Positions 18,179 to 22,812 of a DNA stretch of 22,812 nucleotides are shown here, one piece after another. A program made the position numbers and the translations under genes. The first letter of the stretch is position 1. The number at the start of each line of letters is the position of its first letter. This DNA is from Silene noctiflora (lineage: Eukaryota > Streptophyta > Magnoliopsida > Caryophyllales > Caryophyllaceae). Location of the stretch: contig VHZZ01007295.1 in assembly GCA_009801015.1 (NCBI GenBank), positions 31,129-53,940 of the forward strand, written 5' to 3'. A model generated the notes under the pieces. The model did not search any database and was not told where the DNA came from. It worked only from the letters and a program-made list of their open reading frames with translations.

Positions 18179-19455
18179 TTAAGCTTGCAAATTTTATCTC
18201 ATGAGACCAGGGAAGACTTTGTATAGTCCACTCCTCCATCCCAAAGAAATTTCCTGCAGATGGCCTCAACTTTTTGTATAATTTTATTTGGGAGGATGAA
18301 CATAGATACCCAATAAGTATACAATGTCTTTAGAACATCTTTGACCAGAACTAACCTCCCTGCGTACGATAGCTTCTTAGCCCCAATTGATCTAATCCTG
18401 CTAACAATTTTGTCAATAAGAGGCTTGCAATCCTGAGCAGATAGCCTAGTCGTCTTGGTAGGAACACCAAGATACCTGAAAGGAAGAGATCCCTCCACCA
18501 TACCTGACACTTTCTTGATCTTCCTTTTTATAGTCTCACTAACACCATTAAAGTAGGCATTTGAATTCCCTTTGCTCATTTTAAGACCTGAGGATTTGGA
18601 TAATGTTGAAAAAGTCCTTACAATAATCATCATGAAATGAACATCACCTTTACTAAATAATAACAAGTCATTTGCAAACATTAAATGCGTCATTTTCATA
18701 GGCTTGCACAAAGGGTGATACTTAAAAACCCCATTGTCAGTTGTAAAATTAAGAAGACGAGTGAGGTATTCCATACAAACGGTGAAAATGAGAGATGATA
18801 AGGGGTCACCTTGTCTCAAACCCCTCTGACCCATAAAAAATCCAAACATATTCCCATTGAGGTTCAGAGAGTAGTTTGCAGTAGTCACACACATCATTAT
18901 CCACCCTCTTAATTAAATGGGAAAATTTAGGGCTTCCAACATTTATTCTAGAAACTCCCACTCAATAGTGTCATAGGCCTTTTGAAGGTTCTTCTTAAAT
19001 AAGCATATGGGAGACACAACCTTCCGTTCAGATAACTTAATGAGATCTTGACATATTAAGATATTTTCCATTATATTATGCTTTTAATGAAGCCTCGCTT
19101 CCGAGAGATCAGTTCAGGAAGTACAAATGCCAATCTGGTGCATAAAAGCTTTAAGATACACTTATAAATGACGTTGCAACATGCGATAGGCCTATAGTGA
19201 AGGACATATGATGGCCTATCTACCTTAGGGATTAGTGTAATGAGAGTACATTTGATTTGCTTTAACAACTGTCCTGAATAAAAAAAATCAATTATTTTAT
19301 TGCTGACTTCCTCACCAACTATCTCCCAAGTATCTTTGAAAAATTTGCTAGATTAACCATCCGGACCTAGAGCTTTGTCATTAGGTATTTGAAAGATGAT
19401 ATCTTTAATTTCCTCCTTACTGACAGGTCTCATAAGCATTTGGATGTGCTGAACT
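18009..19455 (-). pseudogene. L1-type LINE reverse transcriptase, decayed and truncated
   Basis: Plant non-LTR retrotransposon ORF2 fragment. On the - strand, in order: VSKEEIKDIIFQIPNDKALG with PDG then a stop (about 19440-19355), SGQLLKQIKCTLITLIPKVD and HYRPIACCNVIYK (19280-19150), then after frame loss SPICLFKKNLQKAYDTIEWE (about 19010-18955), GQRGLRQGDPLSSL and MEYLTRLL, MTHLMFANDLLLFSKGD, PFRYLGVPTKT, and the post-RT KLSYAGRLVLVKDVLKTLYT with FLWDGG. Past a TGA at 18199-18201 it continues as NEGGLGIKNDTLWNKAAVGK and WVRWVNHTYL. The catalytic FADD motif reads FAND and the motif A Asp is Asn, so it is dead. Neither the 5' endonuclease domain nor a 3' poly(A) is present. Confidence 0.88.
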
Positions 19456-19534
19456 AGAACGATGTTAGTATGGTTCGAACACGCGATGCATTAGAAGGGT
19501 GTTAGTGTTTACAGTTAACTTATATTTAATCGTT

Positions 19535-20552
19535 GGGTTTTTCTCTTGTGTACCCTCGTATTTTTTCAATTTCTATTTTATATCCCTCATTTTCGCGAAT
19601 ATATCTCGTATACCCCTGCAGTTAACTAATGATTCTAAACCGTGACGTAAGCTGCGTTTGACGTCAAATACTCCGTTAATGTGCTAACTTGGACAAATGG
19701 TTTGACTTGTTGGTAGATAATGACATGGATTATTAAAGATTTCTTAATTAATTAAATTACTCATAAACCCTTTCACATTGTCCATCCATCTTTTCTGCGT
19801 CCATCACAACCGCTCCTTCATATTTTTAATTTCATATGTCCATCTCTCTTAATCTCCCATCAATTCACTCTGGGTAATTTCATAGATCTTATCTTAGAAG
19901 ATTTTATTGTGGATTGCAATGCGTTTGACTGTAAATTTATTTTTGTGCACAAACCTATTTAAACATCATCTTTATGATATTATGATTCTTGAAATTGAAA
20001 CACATAATTATAAAATTACCTTTACCTTCATAAACTCAAAATTTCGCTCGTAAAATAAAGCCCATTAACTAGGTAAATTTCACGGTAGAGGACGGACAAC
20101 GACTTGTATAGTGCAACTGGAAAAAAATGGAGTATGAGGGGAAGGAGATTACATAAAGGAGCTAATTAAGAACCTAAAATTGGGAAAAATAAAGAAGATA
20201 GAAAAGGAAGGAAGAAGTAGCAAAACTAAAGAAAATTTGGTGAAATGATTAGGTAAAATTTGGGAAAATGGAAGAGATAAGAAAAGAAATAAGAAGCAAT
20301 AAAAATGAGGAAGATGAAGCGAGGAGATAGTAAAGAAGCACAAAGAAGTAGAAAAATAATGTCAGTATAAAAGAGCTAAATAGCCAAATCATCATCCACA
20401 TCAGCCTATTAGCGGAGAATTTAACATCTAACTCAACTTAGGTTACGGTTTAGAATCATTTGTTAACATCAGGGGTATAAGAGATACATTCGAGAAAAGG
20501 AGGGGTATAAAATAGAAATTGAAAAAACATGAGGGTATATAAGAAAAAACCC
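19535..20552. mobile_element. Mutator-like element with ~165-bp terminal inverted repeats
   Basis: The left arm (19535-19700) and the reversed right arm (20388-20552) align from the first base: GGGTTTTTCTCTTGTGTACC against GGGTTTTTTCTTATATACCC, then TTTTTTCAATTTCTATTTTA (exact), ATCTCGTATACCCCTG / ATCTCTTATACCCCTG, AATGATTCTAAACCGT (exact) and TCCG.TAAT.. positions. Arm length and the ~1 kb size fit a non-autonomous MULE. There is no transposase. I found no convincing 9-bp duplication. It begins about 80 bp beyond the 5' limit of the LINE remnant. Confidence 0.7.
20100..20350 (+). repeat. Purine-rich tract inside the Mutator-like element
   Basis: About 250 bp of mostly A and G (GAAGAAG, GGAAGG, GAAAAG) on the + strand. 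The - strand frame there (20149-20343) is Phe/Leu/Ser-rich only because of this bias. Confidence 0.7.
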
Positions 20553-20559
20553 TATATAA

Positions 20560-21372
20560 TTTGTGTTAGACTGAAAATCAAAACACGTATAATAAATTCC
20601 CCTGGCTCCTTAGTTGGGATTTTAAGAGAGAAAAACTCTAGAGAGAGAAAAAAAAAATTATCCCCAAAATCGATTTTGCCATCTCAAGGCTCACTAGTGG
20701 CCACAAATCGTTGTCGATGGCGAGACCCTTTCTTCTCCTCCATTCGTAAAAAGTGTGATGGAGGGCTTCTTGTTGGCGACAACTTTCAGATTTTTGGGCC
20801 GAGGTTGACGGTACATGAAACCGTTCATTTTTGTTTAGATTTTTGCTTCATTGTTGTTTGATTGAGTCTTCAGTTGGGATTAATCAATCTTGTGGGATTA
20901 TCTAGTCTTTAGTTTGATCTCATCTTTCATTTGTGTGATTGTGTTTCGTGCTTTACTGTGGAGTAGTTTTTGTTTTTCCTTGTTTATTTGGGTTTCTTTG
21001 AGTAAAACTCTATTGGGTTGTTATAGCATCTACATTAGCTTGTGGAAAATTTCTAGAAGCTTTTTCTTTTGCTCATATTAATGATGGGTTTCTTGAGGAT
21101 GAGGGAGAAAGTATGTTGGTCAGCTTTATCTAGTCAAGGGAATCTCCTCTGAAAAAGGTTAAAGCCTTAAGAGAAAAGGGCAATAATCTCTTTAAACAAA
21201 ACGTTTTTGATGTTGCCACAGCTTGTTATGACGAAGCTTGTAAGCTCCTTGGTTTTGTTGTTGGAGTTAATGGGGATCATGATGTAAAAAGTTTGTGTGA
21301 ATTTGCAGTCTCTCTAAGTTTAAATTTAACTTCATGTGCTCTGAAACTTCTCGAACATCAGGCAGCCAAAGA
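20560..21372 (+). pseudogene. TPR-domain protein gene fragment, broken by stops and an LTR
   Basis: The clearest block is 21158-21372: KVKALREKGNNLFKQNVFDV, ATACYDEACKLLGFVVGVNG, then SLSLNLTSCALKLLEHQAAK. It fits two TPR helix pairs (AxxxGNxxFxxxxFxxAxxxY, then NxxxCxLKLxxxxxA). TPR modules bind partner proteins such as chaperones; the family here is not recognised. Upstream in the same frame is GKFLEAFSFAHINDGFLEDE, then a TAG at 21131-21133. A possible intron (GTACATG at about 20810 to TTATAG at 21026) joins WAEVDA to STLACGK, but the reading before it carries TAA and TGA. The GA-rich leader near 20626-20660 looks like a 5' UTR. At 21373 the frame is cut by an LTR-like sequence. Several stops plus the insertion argue for a pseudogene. 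Confidence 0.6.
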
Positions 21373-21825
21373 TGTAATACCCCGTATTTTAGGATGGTCA
21401 ATGCAAAATCAACATTTCTATTTTTATAAACGTATTTCAAACGGAATTNTTTTACGGGATTATTTTACGTAAAGCTGTTATTATTTTACAAGATATATTT
21501 TAATAGTTACTATGCATTTTATAATTATTTTATAAAATGGTATTCTATTTTATATTTCGTAATTTGTAATTAATTATATTTCTATTTCATATTTATTCCT
21601 ATTTTATATTTATTTCATATTTATATTTTAAATCCTTATTTAATAATTAAAACTACAATTCTTCCTTTTACAAAATATGGACCGAAAGTCCATATGCTAT
21701 TATTAGTATTTCGTTTATTTATTTTATAAATAATAATTATAATAATAATAATACATATATCTATATTTTTCCTAAAACCGGATTTGGAAATCCAAAGTAA
21801 GCCCAAATTCCTTATTTTAAAATAC

Positions 21826-21845
21826 TATAAATATCCTATAAATAG
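21826..21845 (+). promoter_or_regulatory. Doubled TATA box of the LTR-like sequence
   Basis: TATAAATA (21826-21833) and TATAAATAG (21837-21845) lie 11 bp apart. A start site would be expected near 21870. AAACCCTAA (telo-box-like) follows at 21903-21911. Confidence 0.5.
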
Positions 21846-22049
21846 CCCTATGGTATTAATAAATCAAAGAGGAATTTTTCATTCTAATTTTTCAGTATTT
21901 GCAAACCCTAATTGCCTCACAAGTAAGTCGTCAAACCGTTTGTAATTCAATTGATTTCTATCGTTTTATTTGTTTGTTTTCATTGTTTTACATACATCGA
22001 CGCATCATCTTATACCGAGGTTTTATCCTTCTACGCTTGACCATAGACC

Positions 22050-22650
22050 GTATAGTCTGACCTAGGATGGACCTTGTAGTACCGTGACCGAGTAGGACCG
22101 TAGTTGAGTCGTCGTTGACCGTCATACAGGTGACTGTTTGGGTGTTTGTATGGTGGTGTCGGGATTGGTAGGACAGAGGATGAATTAGAACCATGTTTCG
22201 TGACTATCTTGACCTAGGGTTGGTTAGTCTTAGGAGGGTTAGTTGAGTCTAGGGGTGGTGTCGTTGGTGGTCGTTGGTGTCGGTGGTGGCCGGAAACAGA
22301 GGAAACGATTTGTTTACGGGTTTTCGGGTTTTAATTTAAGACGAAGGGATTCTCATGTATACTGGTTGTCGTTGCAAGGGGATAGGATAGTTAGACTTCT
22401 GGGTGGTAGGCGGTGCGTATGGCGGTGATGTGGTGGTTAGTCGTGGTGGTTTGCGGCCGTGGTGGCCATAGTGCGCGAAAACAGGGGAAGGCGTGAAAAC
22501 AGAGGAAGGGAATGGTTGTGTCGTCGGGAATAGGAGGAAACAGGGGCGTGTTTGGTGTCATGGTGGTTGCTGCTGGTGGTGGTTTGGACGGAGTATGATG
22601 GTGGCCGTGTGTGGTGGCTAAAGCGGGTTGGATGGTGGTAGGGATGCGTA
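22050..22650 (+). other. G/T-rich low-complexity stretch in the LTR-like sequence
   Basis: Dense GGTGGT, GTCGTTG and GGTGGC words give Gly/Val-rich frames on + and His/Thr/Pro-rich frames on -. None has a recognisable domain. It has the same composition style as the G-rich cores at 2150-2300 and 16510-17100. Confidence 0.45.
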
Positions 22651-22812
22651 GGGATTGTTAGTTGTTTGTTTAATTGTTTCATATTCATGTTACATAGTAA
22701 TGAATACATATGTGTATATATATTATATATAATATAATACGTATGATCCGTATAATTAATTATGAGACGGAAGTTTATAATCGTAATTAATTAGTCACTT
22801 AGTAATTGTTTA

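Larger units (their letters stand above)
21373..22812 (+). mobile_element. LTR-like sequence interrupting the TPR fragment, runs off the window
   Basis: It starts TGTAATACCCCGTATTTTAG exactly where the TPR reading stops, a start I associate with plant LTRs (memory). AT-rich sequence follows, then a doubled TATA motif and a transcript-leader-like TTTGCAAACCCTAATTGCC, which suits a U3-R layout in + orientation. AAAGA (21368-21372) would be the 5-bp target duplication, but the other end is outside the window, so the LTR call is provisional. One ambiguous base lies at 21449. No gag or pol frame is visible. Confidence 0.5.

Noticed and set aside
20529..20861. 110-codon + strand frame ahead of the TPR fragment
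   Set aside because: It starts inside the Mutator-like element and is not in the TPR frame; no homology recognised.
1..22812. CRISPR arrays, bacterial operons, rRNA and tRNA genes
   Set aside because: None seen. Intron structure and transposon content show plant nuclear DNA, and no repeat-spacer pattern or cloverleaf could be supported by eye.

Overview
This is nuclear DNA from a flowering plant, probably a eudicot. It is AT-rich, has long GT-AG introns, and is crowded with plant transposons: Stowaway MITEs, hAT-like and Mutator-like inverted-repeat elements, SINE tails, an L1-type LINE and Ty3/gypsy-style LTRs. The repeat styles remind me of Caryophyllales such as pinks or chenopods, but that is an impression, not evidence. 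Two single ambiguous bases (836 and 21449) suggest a draft assembly.

Region 1 (1-8970) holds the only gene I can defend as intact: the 3' part of the exocyst subunit SEC10 on the + strand. Eight exons between 1081 and 8448 join in frame through GT-AG introns into 247 residues ending in a stop codon, about the last 30% of the protein. The 5' exons lie left of the window. The introns are swollen by transposons: a 740-bp inverted-repeat element with an 8-bp target duplication, a second hAT-like element, two SINE tails, a Stowaway MITE and a probable hAT MITE. A polyadenylation signal near 8948 probably ends the transcript.

Region 2 (8980-17610) has no convincing gene. A Mutator-like element (about 10.38-13.03 kb) was split by a 1657-bp solo LTR with a clean AATGT duplication. 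Around it are two more members of the same Stowaway family, a CGGGT-type degenerate repeat, a family of GTGACGG foldback MITEs (one with an 8-bp duplication and a run of 27 C), a second Mutator-like element at 16.2-17.25 kb and several microsatellites.

Region 3 (17790-19455) is a decayed L1-type LINE on the - strand. Its reverse transcriptase is recognisable, but two catalytic aspartates are asparagine and several stops interrupt it. Its 3' end is cut off at a 35-bp direct repeat. Next to it lies an unassigned open stretch.

Region 4 (19535-22812) contains a 1-kb Mutator-like element with about 165-bp inverted repeats, then a broken TPR-protein gene fragment. That fragment is cut at 21373 by what looks like the start of an LTR (TG start, doubled TATA box) that runs off the window.

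I see no new multi-gene system. The most unusual sequence structures are a five-fold array of 17-bp dyads (10885-11020), paired 12-bp palindromes upstream of the solo-LTR TATA box, and the layered history of nested insertions.
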